Assembly: GCF_009857445.1 (NCBI RefSeq)
Contig: NZ_WWCN01000005.1
Location: 310,001-374,000 of the forward strand
DNA length: 64,000 nt
Source of the DNA: Duganella flavida
GTDB lineage: Bacteria; Pseudomonadota; Gammaproteobacteria; Burkholderiales; Burkholderiaceae_D
Reading direction: 5' to 3'
The notes under the pieces were generated by a model, which had not been told where the DNA came from, searched no databases, and saw only the letters and a list, made by a program, of their open reading frames with translations. Position numbers and translations under genes: made by a program. Below are positions 47,447-56,574 of this stretch, in pieces (position 1 is the stretch's first letter; each line of letters opens with the position of its first letter).

Positions 47447-48265
47447 ATGCAGCACAGCGACACCGAGATCGAGCTGAAGATGTTGATGGAGTCCATCTAC
47501 CTGAAATACAGCTACGATTTCCGCGACTACACCGGCGCCTCGCAAAAGCGCCGTGTGCTGCATGCCTTGCGCGAAATGGCGTGCGACAGCATCTCGGCGC
47601 TGCAAGCGCGCATCATCCATGAGCCGGCCGCCTTCAGCCAGCTGCTGCAATACCTGACCATCCCGGTCAGCACCATGTTCCGCGACCCCGGCTACTATGC
47701 CGGCCTGCGCGAGCACGTGATCCCGGTGCTGCGCACCTATCCCTCGCTGAAAATCTGGATCGCCGGCTGCAGCACCGGCGAGGAAGTGTATTCGATGGCC
47801 ATCCTGCTCAAGGAGGAAGGACTGCTGGAGCGCAGCATGATCTACGCCACCGACATCAATCCGCAGTCGCTGGAGAAGGCGCGCAAGGGCGTGTTTCCGC
47901 TGGAGGCGGTGCGCGAGTACACCGCCAACTATCAGGAATCCGGCGGCACGCGCAGTTTTTCCGATTACTACACGGCGGCCTACAACGCCGCGCTGTTTGA
48001 CCCAACGCTGTGCGAAAACGTCACCTTCGCCGACCACAGCCTTGCCACCGACGCCGTGTTTGCGGAAACCCACTTGATCAGCTGCCGCAACGTGATGATC
48101 TATTTCAAGAAGAAATTGCAGGAACGCGCCTTTGGCCTGTTCCATGACTCGCTATGCCACCGTGGCTTCCTTGGGCTGGGCAGCAAGGAAAGCATCGACT
48201 TCTCCGCCTACGCGCCGCGCTTTGAGCCTGTACTCAAGCGCGAGCGCCTGTTCCGCAAACGCTGA
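47447..48265 (+). CDS. CheR-type protein-glutamate methyltransferase
   Basis: A 272-residue SAM-dependent methyltransferase of the chemotaxis type. An N-terminal CheR helical domain ('YDFRDYTGASQKRRV') precedes the catalytic domain with 'WIAGCSTGEEVYSMAILL' (SAM-binding motif), 'IYATDINPQSLEKARKG' and 'LISCRNVMIYF'. CGGAG precedes the ATG at 47447, two bases after the kinase stop. The methyl acceptor is not obvious since no chemoreceptor lies in the operon. Confidence 0.92.
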   Translation: MQHSDTEIELKMLMESIYLKYSYDFRDYTGASQKRRVLHALREMACDSISALQARIIHEPAAFSQLLQYLTIPVSTMFRDPGYYAGLREHVIPVLRTYPSLKIWIAGCSTGEEVYSMAILLKEEGLLERSMIYATDINPQSLEKARKGVFPLEAVREYTANYQESGGTRSFSDYYTAAYNAALFDPTLCENVTFADHSLATDAVFAETHLISCRNVMIYFKKKLQERAFGLFHDSLCHRGFLGLGSKESIDFSAYAPRFEPVLKRERLFRKR

Positions 48266-48267
48266 CC

Positions 48268-48870
48268 ATGAGCACGCCCGCAATCATGGCGGCGCTGGCC
48301 GGCCGTTCGCTGGAGGCGGTGGTGATTGGCGCCTCGGCCGGTGGTGTCAGCGCCTTGCTGCGCTTGCTGCCGGACCTGCCAGCCGATTACGGCTGCGCCG
48401 TGGTGGTGGTGATGCATATCCCGGAAGGCCGGCAAAGCAACCTGGCGGGGGTCTTCCAGCATCGCATGAAGTTGCCCGTGCACGAAGCCCGCGATAAAGA
48501 AGAACTTTCCTCCGGGACGCTGTATTTTGCCGGTTCCGGCTACCATCTGTCTGTTGAGCGTGATCGAATTTTTTCACTGAGCTGCGAGGAACGCGTAAAT
48601 TTTTCGCGTCCTGCGATTGATTATTTGATGGAGTCGGCGGCCGACGCTTATGGGCCGGCCCTGCTGGGCATCCTGCTCACCGGGGCCAACAACGATGGCG
48701 CGGCCGGCCTGGCGGCAATCGGCATGGCGGGCGGTCTGACGGTGGTGCAGTCGCCAGCCGAAGCCGAGCAGCCCACCATGCCGCTGGAAGCCATCCGCCT
48801 GCGCGCGCCGGACCTGATTTTATCCTTGGATGATATCCATTCATTGCTGTTGATGCTGGAGACGAAGTAA
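48268..48870 (+). CDS. CheB-type methylesterase, receiver-less
   Basis: A 200-residue CheB catalytic domain standing alone. The triad is visible: Ser23 ('VIGASAGG'), His50 ('VVMHIPEG') and Asp143 ('LTGANNDGAAG'). Normal CheB carries an N-terminal receiver; none is present, so activity must be controlled otherwise, perhaps by partner receivers in the flanking hybrid kinases. It starts two bases after the CheR stop, and its own stop overlaps the next start (TAATG). Confidence 0.9.
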   Translation: MSTPAIMAALAGRSLEAVVIGASAGGVSALLRLLPDLPADYGCAVVVVMHIPEGRQSNLAGVFQHRMKLPVHEARDKEELSSGTLYFAGSGYHLSVERDRIFSLSCEERVNFSRPAIDYLMESAADAYGPALLGILLTGANNDGAAGLAAIGMAGGLTVVQSPAEAEQPTMPLEAIRLRAPDLILSLDDIHSLLLMLETK

Positions 48871-50048
48871 TGCAAGACGCATCCCCGACCAAGCTGCTGA
48901 TTGTCGACGACCTGCCGGAAAACCTGCAGGCGCTGGACGCCTTAATACGCGGTGAGCGGCGCGAGGTACACCACGCCGGTTCCGGTGAAGAGGCCCTGGC
49001 CTTGCTGCTGCAGCACGACTTCGCGCTGGCCATCCTCGACGTGCAAATGCCGGGCATGGATGGCTTCGAGCTGGCCGAGCTGATGCGCGGCACCGAGAAA
49101 ACCCGCCCCATTCCCATCGTGTTTGTCACGGCAGCCGGCAAGGAATTGAATTACTCGTTCAAAGGTTACGAAGCGGGCGCGGTGGACGTGCTGTACAAGC
49201 CGCTCGATCCGGGCGCGGTGAAGAGCAAGGTAGAGGTGTTCGTGGCGCTGCACCAGCAGCGCGAAGCCATGCGCCAGCAGGTGCTGGCGCTGGAAGCGGC
49301 GCGCCGCCAGCAGGAAGAAATGCAGGCGCAGTTGCAGCATGCGCTGCTGATGCGCGACGAATTCATGTCGATGGTGTCGCATGAGATGCGCACGCCGCTT
49401 AACACGCTTTACCTGGAAACCCAGCTGCGCAAGATGCAGCTGGACCGCGGCAATATGGCCGCCTTCGGCGCTGAGCAGTTACGGCGCATGCTGTCGCGCG
49501 ACGACCGCCAGATTCAAAACATCGTGCGCCTGATCGACGATATGCTGGACGTGTCGCGCATCCGCAGCGGCAAGCTGTCTTTGCGGCCGGGCTTGGTGCA
49601 ACTGGCCGGCCTGCTGGGGCGCGTGGTGCAGGACTTGACGCCGCAAGCGGCCACGGTGGGCACCACCATCGTGCTTGATGCGCCGACCCCGGCGTGCGGC
49701 TGGTGGGATGATTTCCGCATTGAGCAAATCGTGGTCAACCTGCTGACCAATGCGCTGCGCTACGGCGGCGGCCAGCCGGTGGTGGTGACGCTGGCCGTGA
49801 TGGCCGACAGTGTGCGAGTGGATGTGCGCGATAGCGGTCCTGGCGTCGCACTGGAAAACCAGGGCAAGATTTTTGAACCGTATGAGCGCGGCGTCGGCAG
49901 CGATGCGCCGGCCGGGCTGGGACTGGGTCTGTACATCTCGCGCCAACTGGCCGAGGCCCATGGCGGCAGCCTGACGCTGAGCAGCGTCCCCGGCGCCGGG
50001 GCGGTGTTCAGTCTGACGCTGCCGCGCACCGAAGCACCGCCGGCGTAG
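48870..50048 (+). CDS. REC-HisKA-HATPase hybrid (soluble response regulator/kinase)
   Basis: A 392-residue cytoplasmic protein with an N-terminal receiver (Asp57 in 'AILDVQMPGMDG'), a short coiled coil, HisKA with His171 in 'SMVSHEMRTPLNTL', and HATPase with 'NLLTNALRYGGG' and 'GLGLGLYISRQLAEAHGG'. The start overlaps the CheB stop by one base. The receiver-first layout lets this kinase be controlled by phosphotransfer, likely from the membrane hybrid kinase at the head of the operon. It ends the operon and is convergent with the EF-hand gene. Confidence 0.92.
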   Translation: MQDASPTKLLIVDDLPENLQALDALIRGERREVHHAGSGEEALALLLQHDFALAILDVQMPGMDGFELAELMRGTEKTRPIPIVFVTAAGKELNYSFKGYEAGAVDVLYKPLDPGAVKSKVEVFVALHQQREAMRQQVLALEAARRQQEEMQAQLQHALLMRDEFMSMVSHEMRTPLNTLYLETQLRKMQLDRGNMAAFGAEQLRRMLSRDDRQIQNIVRLIDDMLDVSRIRSGKLSLRPGLVQLAGLLGRVVQDLTPQAATVGTTIVLDAPTPACGWWDDFRIEQIVVNLLTNALRYGGGQPVVVTLAVMADSVRVDVRDSGPGVALENQGKIFEPYERGVGSDAPAGLGLGLYISRQLAEAHGGSLTLSSVPGAGAVFSLTLPRTEAPPA

Positions 50049-50054
50049 TGAACG

Positions 50055-50456
50055 CTAGCGCGAACGGGCTTCTTCGCGGCGCTGGATCAGATAGGACTTC
50101 AGGTCGTCGAAGCTGATGCTGCCTTTTTGGCCGGTGTCGATATGGTCGAAGTTTTTCTCTACAAACCCGAGCCCGGCCTTGCGGGCTTCGTCGCGGGTGA
50201 GCATGCCATTGCCGTCCTGGTCGGCTTCGTCAAAGCGTTTTTTCAGCTTCTGCATGGCCTGGTAGCGCAGCAAAGTCGGGCCGGAGGAGTAGTCGCGCAT
50301 CGGTTTGCGCATTGCCGGCGGGACGTAGGGATCGGGATAGGCCGGAGTGGAACGCACGGCAGCAGCAGGCGCTGCCGGTTCCGTGGACGGCGCTTGAGCG
50401 CCCGCATGCGACATGGCCACTGTGGCGGCCAACATGGCTACTTGCAAAAGCTTCAT
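50055..50456 (-). CDS. Exported EF-hand calcium-binding protein
   Basis: A 133-residue secreted or periplasmic protein with a signal peptide (about 1-21, 'SHAGAQA'), a Pro/Ala-rich linker, and two EF-hand loops. The first, 'DQDGNGMLTRDE', is a canonical calcium loop. The second, 'DTGQKGSISFDD', is a less perfect one. Bacterial EF-hand proteins of this size are often calcium buffers or adaptor modules; the partner is unknown. It is convergent with the REC-kinase gene. Confidence 0.85.
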   Translation of the reverse strand: MKLLQVAMLAATVAMSHAGAQAPSTEPAAPAAAVRSTPAYPDPYVPPAMRKPMRDYSSGPTLLRYQAMQKLKKRFDEADQDGNGMLTRDEARKAGLGFVEKNFDHIDTGQKGSISFDDLKSYLIQRREEARSR

Positions 50457-50488
50457 GATTGTCTCCCCCGCATCTGCAGATGCTTGGC

Positions 50489-52048
50489 TTAGTGTGACAC
50501 TGTGACGCTGTTCATGAAATTAATCAAATCTGTTTGCTGCGCACGGCGTGCGGTGTCGTCTAGATACGTCATATGGCCGCTTGCATAATATTTGAGCACT
50601 ATTGACTGGTTTTCACCGAGCCGCGCCAAGTCCAGTTCGGTCTGGTGGAAGGGCGTGGCCAGGTCGTGGTAGCCATTGATGGCCAAAATCTTCATGGCCG
50701 GATTCAGCGTCAGGGCGGCGGTCAGGTCCGGGATGGTGTCCGGCAGCTGCTTGCCGTCGTGGCTGAAGTTCCAGCGGTTGACGATGTCGATGAACGGCGC
50801 ATACGCCGACCCGGCGCTGTAGTGCAGTTCGTTCGCCATATACGTGACGATGCTGCTGGAGAAGCTGGCGTTGACCACCGTCAGCGAGGGATCGCCGTCA
50901 CGCGTAAGCGCGCTGCCGGTGGGCGCCAGCACGCGGGCGTCGTAGCGGCCCAGCAGCTGGCCGGGCACGGCATTCTGCTGGTAGTAACCGGGTTGCATAT
51001 CGAAATTCTGCTGCCAGATCAGGGTGCTCATGCCGGTCAGATCGGACAGCTGGTTGAGCACGGCCGAGGGCGGCGCCACCTTGCTGGCCAAATAGGCGGC
51101 AATTGCGGTGCGGTAGCCGCCGGTGGCGAAGTTGCGTACGGTCTCCACCGGCACCGGTGTGGCGCGCCCGTGGTAGGCGCTGGTGAGGGCATAGGTGGGG
51201 ATGTAGCCTTCGCAGCTGATGGCATTCGGATCGAGCACACCGCAGTTGCTGTTGTAGTCCATGATGGCCGATTGCAGTACCAGGCCGTCGATTTGTACGC
51301 CGGCCGTTTCCAGCAGGTTGGCCAGCACCCCGGTGCGCGGCGCGCCATAGGATTCGCCGTACAGGAATTTGGGCGAGGCTTCGCGCTTGTTGACGGCGAT
51401 GTAGCGCTGCACGAAATCGCGGAAGGAGGCCGCGTCCTTGTCCACGCCCCAGAAGTCGGCATTGGTGTTGGGCGCCACGGCTTGCGTGTAGCCAGTGCCG
51501 ACTGCATCGATAAACACCAGGTCGGAGGTGGCAAGCAGGGTTTCCTGGTTATCGACCAGCTGCACCGGCGGGATATTCGCGCTGGGGATGGTGCTGACCA
51601 GCCGGCGCGGCCCGAAGGAGCCGAGGTGCAGATAGGTCGATGCGGAACCGGGGCCGCCGTTGTAGAAGAAGGTGACCGGGCGCTTGGCCGCCGTCGTTCC
51701 CGTCACGGTGTAAGCCACGTAGAAGAAGGAGACGCTGGCCTGGCCGGTCTTGGCGTCGACTGCGGTCAGGTGGCCGGTGGTGGCGGTGTAGTCGAATTGC
51801 TTGCCATTGAGCTGGATATGGCTGGCAATGACGGCGGCGTTTTCGTTCGGTGCGGACAGCGATCCGGTGGCAGCGCTGGAGTAGACGGTAACATCGGCAA
51901 AGGAGCCGGGTACCGCTGGCGTGGTGACCGGTGGTGTGGTGGGCGTTGTGGTACCGCTGCTTCCGCCGCCGCCACCGCCACAGCCGGCCAACAGGATGGC
52001 ACCCACCAGCGCCGGTCGCCGCCATTGCAATTTTGTGCAAAACGCCAC
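50489..52048 (-). CDS. Serine carboxypeptidase-like (S10) lipoprotein
   Basis: A 519-residue exported peptidase of family S10. Lipobox 'ILLAGC' is followed by a run of Gly and a Thr/Pro-rich linker. The oxyanion-region 'FFYNGGPGSAS', nucleophile elbow 'LYGESYGAPRTG', the Asp in 'ILAINGYHDLATPF' and a late His in 'YYASGHMTYLDD' complete the family pattern. I place the start at GTG 52048, behind GGAGG, which puts the lipobox directly after the signal; an ATG at 52126 would overlap the deaminase gene. Probably digests peptides at the cell surface. Confidence 0.87.
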   Translation of the reverse strand: MAFCTKLQWRRPALVGAILLAGCGGGGGGSSGTTTPTTPPVTTPAVPGSFADVTVYSSAATGSLSAPNENAAVIASHIQLNGKQFDYTATTGHLTAVDAKTGQASVSFFYVAYTVTGTTAAKRPVTFFYNGGPGSASTYLHLGSFGPRRLVSTIPSANIPPVQLVDNQETLLATSDLVFIDAVGTGYTQAVAPNTNADFWGVDKDAASFRDFVQRYIAVNKREASPKFLYGESYGAPRTGVLANLLETAGVQIDGLVLQSAIMDYNSNCGVLDPNAISCEGYIPTYALTSAYHGRATPVPVETVRNFATGGYRTAIAAYLASKVAPPSAVLNQLSDLTGMSTLIWQQNFDMQPGYYQQNAVPGQLLGRYDARVLAPTGSALTRDGDPSLTVVNASFSSSIVTYMANELHYSAGSAYAPFIDIVNRWNFSHDGKQLPDTIPDLTAALTLNPAMKILAINGYHDLATPFHQTELDLARLGENQSIVLKYYASGHMTYLDDTARRAQQTDLINFMNSVTVSH

Positions 52049-52085
52049 GATACCTCCCGTAGAGATGTATCGTGAATCATACGCT

Positions 52086-52562
52086 TTATTTGTGCCAGAA
52101 GTCCTTGTGGGCAGCGCGGGCTTCATCTTCGCGCAACGGGCCTATGACTTCGGTGGGGCGCTGGCCGGCGGCGAACACGCTGCGGCATGGCAGTGACAAG
52201 GTCGGATTTTCGGGATCGCTGCCGGTGAGTTCCAGCAGGCTTGCTTCCGACATGGCGTACACCACGCGACCGACGCCGCTCCAGTAGGTGCCGCCGCTGC
52301 ACATGGCGCATGGTTCGGCGTTGGCGTACAGCGTGGCGGTGGCCAGCTGCTGCGGGCTGTATTGCTGCGATGCGAGGCGCAGCGCGTTCATCTCCGCGTG
52401 CGCGGTGCGGTCGCTGCTCGATGCGTTCATGGCTTGCGAGATGACCGTGCCGTCGGCTGCAACCACCATGGCGGCAAACGGGTGATGGCCTTCGTCGCGC
52501 GAGCGCTGCGCCAGTGCCAGTACGCGGGTGAGGAATTCGTGATCTTGCAATGTTGCGCTCAT
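52086..52562 (-). CDS. Nucleoside/nucleobase deaminase (CMP/dCMP-type zinc deaminase)
   Basis: A 158-residue zinc deaminase. Zinc and catalytic residues are His55 and Glu57 in 'TAHAEMNAL' and Cys85 and Cys88 in 'EPCAMC'. Size and motif spacing fit guanine-deaminase-like or related small deaminases; the later 'GTYWSGVGRVVYAMSEA' is consistent. Its ATG overlaps the Rieske-oxygenase stop by four bases. Clustered with nucleoside transport genes, it probably deaminates an imported base, but the exact substrate is open. Confidence 0.88.
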   Translation of the reverse strand: MSATLQDHEFLTRVLALAQRSRDEGHHPFAAMVVAADGTVISQAMNASSSDRTAHAEMNALRLASQQYSPQQLATATLYANAEPCAMCSGGTYWSGVGRVVYAMSEASLLELTGSDPENPTLSLPCRSVFAAGQRPTEVIGPLREDEARAAHKDFWHK

Positions 52563-53542
52563 CTGATGACTCCATATTGCAGGTCTTGCTGTTTCAAATA
52601 GCTGCGGTAGGCCAGCGACATGCGGTCGCACAGCACCGACACTTCAGCACCGGGCGCCAGCGGCAAGCGCGCCGGATGCTGGCTTTCCAAAATCGGTTTG
52701 TCCTGTAAAAAAATCGTATCCTGGAATTCGCGCATCGATTCATAGCTCGACGTGAAATCGTTGAGCGCCATGATGATCCACACGCGCGTGCTGGTTTCGG
52801 TCAGCGGCTGCGTGAACAGCGCAATCGCTTCACGGATAGTCCCCGGTGGATGCTTGGTCAGGATGGTGGTCAGCGGACGCACTACGCGGTAGGTGTATTC
52901 GATATCGCTGCCGCCGGTGGCGGAGCGGCTGGCTTGCGGCTGCCACGCGTAGCACTGCTTGGCCCAAACCCCGCTGCCGTATTCGGGATCGTCAAAGGTT
53001 TCGACCGTGTAGTCGGGCACCACCGGCTGCTCTTTGTCGCCAAGGATGCCTTCGTGGACAAAGGCGAAATGCGCCATGTCGAGGAAGTTCTCAACGATGC
53101 GCGGTGCGCTCGATTGCACGTCGTAATGGCCGCACCAGACTTTGCGCAGCTGGTCGTCGGCAAATTCAGGAAACGCCGGAGGACCGGCATGCGCTGGCGT
53201 GCCGAGACATACCCACGCCATGCCGTACTGCTCCTGTACATGATAGGTCGCCACTTGTGCCTTCAACGGCGCTTGCGGCAAGGCGGGAATATGAATGCAG
53301 CGGCCCTCCTTGCCGAAGCGCCAGCCGTGGTAAGGGCAGGTCAGCGCATCGTTCTGCAAGCTCCCCATGGAAAGCCGCGTGCCGCGATGCGGACAACGGT
53401 CTTCCCATGCATGCAGCACGCCGCCGCTGTCGCGCCACAGCACCAACCGCGTCTCCAGCAGGTCGGTGGCCAGCATGGCGCCGGCCGCGATCTGGTTGGA
53501 GAGCGCAACCGGGTGCCAGTCGTTGTACAGGACTGGATCCAT
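52559..53542 (-). CDS. Rieske-type non-haem iron oxygenase (alpha subunit)
   Basis: A 327-residue mononuclear-iron Rieske oxygenase. The 2Fe-2S ligands are Cys50, His52, Cys69 and His72 ('CPHRG' and 'CPYHGW'). The iron centre is given by Asp155, His158 and His163 in 'NFLDMAHFAFVHEG'. The short length resembles demethylase-type enzymes (vanillate or methylxanthine demethylases) more than classical dioxygenases. It starts two bases after the binding-protein stop and overlaps the deaminase. Its place in a nucleoside-uptake operon suggests oxidation or N-demethylation of a nucleobase. No dedicated reductase is adjacent. Confidence 0.88.
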   Translation of the reverse strand: MDPVLYNDWHPVALSNQIAAGAMLATDLLETRLVLWRDSGGVLHAWEDRCPHRGTRLSMGSLQNDALTCPYHGWRFGKEGRCIHIPALPQAPLKAQVATYHVQEQYGMAWVCLGTPAHAGPPAFPEFADDQLRKVWCGHYDVQSSAPRIVENFLDMAHFAFVHEGILGDKEQPVVPDYTVETFDDPEYGSGVWAKQCYAWQPQASRSATGGSDIEYTYRVVRPLTTILTKHPPGTIREAIALFTQPLTETSTRVWIIMALNDFTSSYESMREFQDTIFLQDKPILESQHPARLPLAPGAEVSVLCDRMSLAYRSYLKQQDLQYGVIR

Positions 53543-53544
53543 GC

Positions 53545-54621
53545 TTATTTAGGAATCGTGCCGTCCACGCCTTGCACGTAGAAGTTCATCGACAGCAGTT
53601 CCTTTTCAGGCATCTTGGCGCCGGCCGCCACTTTGATGGCGCCCGATTGATCCTTGATCGGACCCGTGAACGGATCGAAGGTACCAGCGGTCAGCGCGGC
53701 CTTCTTCTCTTCGAAGATCTTCGCCACGTCGGCCGGCACTGCGGCATTCAGCTTGGACATCTTGACCATGCCTTCTTTCAAACCGCCGCGATAGCCTTCG
53801 GTTTTCCAGGTGCCAGCCAATACTGCCTTGGCGGTGTTGATGTAGTAGCCCGACCAGTCATTGGTCGCTGCAGTCAGGTGCGCTTTCGGTGCGAACTTGG
53901 TCATGTCCGAATCCCAGCCGAATGCATACACGCCTTTTTCCTGCGCCACTTGCAGCGTGGCCGGCGAGTCGGTGTTCTGCGCCATCACATCCGCACCTTG
54001 TGCCACCAGGGTTTCTGCCGCCTGACGTTCTTTCGCCGGGTCGTACCACGAGTTCACCCAGATCACTTTGGTCTTGATCTTCGGATTCACGCTTTGCGCG
54101 CCGAGCGTGAAGGCGTTGATGTTGCGGATCACCTCAGGCACCGGGAACGAGGCGATGAAGCCCAGCGTGTTCGACTTGCTCATCTTGCCGGCCAGGATGC
54201 CGTTCAGGTAAGCGCCTTCGTACAAACGCGATTCGTAGGTGCCGAAGTTTTTTCCGCTCTTGAAACCGGTGGCGTGCAGGAAGGTCACGCCGGGCGTGGT
54301 CTTCGCTACTTTTTCAGTCGCGTTCATGTAGCCGAACGAGGTAGTGAAAATCAGCTTGTTCCCTTCCGCCACCAGCTTGCGGATCACGCGTTCTGCGTCC
54401 GCGCCTTCCGGCACGTTTTCGACGTAGCTGGTTTTCACTTTCGCGCCCAGTTCTTTTTCCAATGCCAGGCGGGCCTGGTCGTGGGCGTAGGTCCAGCCGG
54501 CATCGCCGACCGGGCCAACGTAGACGAAGCCGATCTTCAGCGGATCTGCAGCAAACGACGGAGCAGCAGCCAACGCAGCGGCAGCTGCGATGGTAGCCAG
54601 TACTTTGCGACGATTCATCAT
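53545..54621 (-). CDS. BMP-family ABC transporter substrate-binding protein (nucleoside type)
   Basis: A 358-residue periplasmic binding protein with a signal peptide (about 1-25, 'APSFAADP'). 'KIGFVYVGPVGDAGWTYAHDQAR' and 'FGWDSDMTKFAPKAHLTA' are characteristic of the Bmp/PnrA family, which binds purine nucleosides. AAGGA precedes the double ATG at 54621. The ATPase and permeases for this system lie on the other strand at 56575-60054. The Rieske oxygenase follows two bases downstream and the Tsx channel precedes it. Confidence 0.92.
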   Translation of the reverse strand: MMNRRKVLATIAAAAALAAAPSFAADPLKIGFVYVGPVGDAGWTYAHDQARLALEKELGAKVKTSYVENVPEGADAERVIRKLVAEGNKLIFTTSFGYMNATEKVAKTTPGVTFLHATGFKSGKNFGTYESRLYEGAYLNGILAGKMSKSNTLGFIASFPVPEVIRNINAFTLGAQSVNPKIKTKVIWVNSWYDPAKERQAAETLVAQGADVMAQNTDSPATLQVAQEKGVYAFGWDSDMTKFAPKAHLTAATNDWSGYYINTAKAVLAGTWKTEGYRGGLKEGMVKMSKLNAAVPADVAKIFEEKKAALTAGTFDPFTGPIKDQSGAIKVAAGAKMPEKELLSMNFYVQGVDGTIPK

Positions 54622-54660
54622 ACGGTTTCCTTTGCGTGGAGGTGCGGGTTAGATGAGAAA

Positions 54661-55518
54661 TTAGAAGTGGTATTCAGCGCGTACCATCGGGGTCTTGGCG
54701 GTGGCGCCTGGGTTGTTGCGGTCCGGGTTACCGAATTTGTTTTTCCAGTACTGGTACTCGACGCCGACCTTGAAGGTGTTCTTTGGCGTGCCAACCAGGC
54801 TGCTGATGTCGTACATGACTTGCGCGTCGATATTGGTTTCCGGCGCGGTGCCGCCGCCGAATTCATTGGTACCCTTGGCGGTGATGAAGTTGGCGAAGCC
54901 GTTGAATTCCAGCGGGATGCCGACGTTGAACGGGATGCCCCATGCAGCGGTCAGCATGGCGTGGGTCTTGTAGGCGTAGCGCGGCGTGGCGGTTTTGGTG
55001 AAGGTGCTGTAAGGCGCATTCGATTCCCACAGGGCCAGCAGGCTGACGTCGAGGAAGCCCGGCACGTCGATGAACAGGGTTGGACCAGCGACCAGCATGC
55101 GCTTCTTGGAGTTGTAGCCGGCGTCGGTTTTGCTGTTGTAGTCAAAGCCGCCGGTGAAGCCCAAGCCGCGTACCGGACCGAAGGCGTAGCTGTTGCCGGT
55201 GATCTTGCCGAAGTCCAGCGTGTGACGGTACACCGCGTAAGCTTCGTGCGCGCCGACGCTGGAACCAGCGGCCGACGGATCTTTTTCGGACGACATCAGC
55301 AGGTCGACGCTGAAGAAGTTCTTGCCGTACTTGTAGCCCGATACGCTGCTCAGGTTGACGATGTTCTTGGTGATGTCGTTATTGTTGAACGGTTCGGCGA
55401 ACTTGGTGCCGTAGCGGTAGCTCAGCGAAGTGTCGCTCCAGTCGGCTGCTTGTGCGCTGCAAGTGGCGACGAGGGCGAGGGCGGAGAGGGCGGCGGTGCG
55501 GCGTACGAGATGTGGCAT
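54661..55518 (-). CDS. Tsx-like nucleoside-specific outer-membrane channel
   Basis: A 285-residue outer-membrane beta-barrel of the nucleoside-specific channel family. A signal peptide (about 1-24) is followed by 'WSDTSLSYRYGTKFAEPFNN', and the barrel ends in Phe ('MVRAEYHF'). The ATG at 55518 has GGAG six bases upstream; an ATG at 55530 lacks one. It heads the operon with the BMP protein, oxygenase and deaminase, giving an outer-membrane route for the same substrate. A possible operator-like TTGTATCCAA lies upstream at 55567-55576. Confidence 0.87.
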   Translation of the reverse strand: MPHLVRRTAALSALALVATCSAQAADWSDTSLSYRYGTKFAEPFNNNDITKNIVNLSSVSGYKYGKNFFSVDLLMSSEKDPSAAGSSVGAHEAYAVYRHTLDFGKITGNSYAFGPVRGLGFTGGFDYNSKTDAGYNSKKRMLVAGPTLFIDVPGFLDVSLLALWESNAPYSTFTKTATPRYAYKTHAMLTAAWGIPFNVGIPLEFNGFANFITAKGTNEFGGGTAPETNIDAQVMYDISSLVGTPKNTFKVGVEYQYWKNKFGNPDRNNPGATAKTPMVRAEYHF

Positions 55519-55636
55519 TACAGGCTCCATTCAAGTTGTTGTAGTCAGGGTTTGAAAGCACTTTTTTTGTATCCAATCGTTTTAGCAATTGGATTCAATC
55601 TCGTCCAGTCCTAAAGCAATTAGCGGGCCACCTTTT

Positions 55637-56347
55637 TCAGAATCCCGACAACGCTTCAGCCAGATTAACTTTTTTGTCTTGCTCGTCCAGGCGCAAGCGC
55701 GATTCGATTTCCTGCAGGTGGTGCTCGATCAAATGGGTGGCTTCCTTGACCTTGCCCTTTTCGATCAGCGTGGCCAGGTCCTGGTGTTCATCGTTCTCGC
55801 ACATGGCGCTGCCGGGCGTTTCGTACAGGGCGATGATCAGCGAGCAGCGCGACACCAGCTCCTCCATGAAGCGCTGCAGCACGTGGTTGCCGGCCAGTTC
55901 CGCCAGCAGCAGGTGGAACTCGCCGCCCAATCGTATCCAACCGGCGCGGTCGCCGCCGCGGCGCGCCGCGTCTTCTGCCGCAAGGGCTGCGCGGATTTGC
56001 TTGATCGATTCCGGCGTGGCGTTGTGGATCACGAGTGGAATGATTTCGCGCTCGATGGCACGCCGCGCAGCGAAGATATCGCGCGCTTCCTGCGGCGTGG
56101 GCGAGGCAATCACCGCGCCGCGATTGGGCCGCAGTTCGATGATGTGGTCATGCGCCAGCCGTTGCAGTGCCTTGCGGACGGTGGTGCGGCTGACTTGATA
56201 CAGCTCGCAGAAATCGGCCTCGCCCAGGTGGGTGCCGGGCGGCAGGCGGTGGCTCATGACGGCGTTGACCACCGCCTTGTAGATGCGCATGTCGACGGCG
56301 GTGGTACCGCGTTTGACTGCTTGATCGGCTTTGCGCTTGTCGGGCAT
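55637..56347 (-). CDS. GntR-family regulator (FadR/FCD type)
   Basis: A 236-residue transcription factor with a GntR winged helix at about 15-85 ('VSRTTVRKALQRLAHDHIIELRPNRGAVI') and an FCD effector domain at about 95-225. It lies between the Tsx operon and the divergent ABC operon, so it most likely controls both in response to a nucleoside or base. Repeats of TTGTGTACGA type lie in the intergenic region upstream and are its probable operators. Confidence 0.88.
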   Translation of the reverse strand: MPDKRKADQAVKRGTTAVDMRIYKAVVNAVMSHRLPPGTHLGEADFCELYQVSRTTVRKALQRLAHDHIIELRPNRGAVIASPTPQEARDIFAARRAIEREIIPLVIHNATPESIKQIRAALAAEDAARRGGDRAGWIRLGGEFHLLLAELAGNHVLQRFMEELVSRCSLIIALYETPGSAMCENDEHQDLATLIEKGKVKEATHLIEHHLQEIESRLRLDEQDKKVNLAEALSGF

Positions 56348-56401
56348 TGCTGGATTCTCCGTGTGAGTGATACGTCCCTGTTAAGCAGGAAGCGTGCTAA
56401 C

Positions 56402-56558
56402 TCGTGTACAAAACCAGTGCCTCAATTGTGTACGAAAAAACTTTGTTTTCAAGTTTTGTGCACGTTTTTGGGGAGCCGCACGCCAAAACGGCGCATCTAG
56501 CGGTGCAGGAATGTGGCATGCTAATTGCGTCTGGTAGGGCATCCGAATTTGTATACGA
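56402..56558. promoter_or_regulatory. Cluster of candidate GntR operators before the nucleoside ABC operon
   Basis: Four related ten-base sites occur: TCGTGTACAA (56402-56411), TTGTGTACGA (56426-56435), TTGTGCACGT (56456-56465) and TTGTATACGA (56549-56558). Together they suggest a consensus near TTGTRTACRA, a short dyad of the size GntR proteins bind. The array lies between the divergent gntR and ABC-ATPase genes. Confidence 0.6.
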
Positions 56559-56574
56559 TGAAGGGAACACGCCG

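Noticed and set aside
55571..55594. Hairpin ATCCAAT/ATTGGAT after the gntR gene as a terminator
   Set aside because: No T tract follows on the strand of gntR; it may be an operator or chance symmetry.
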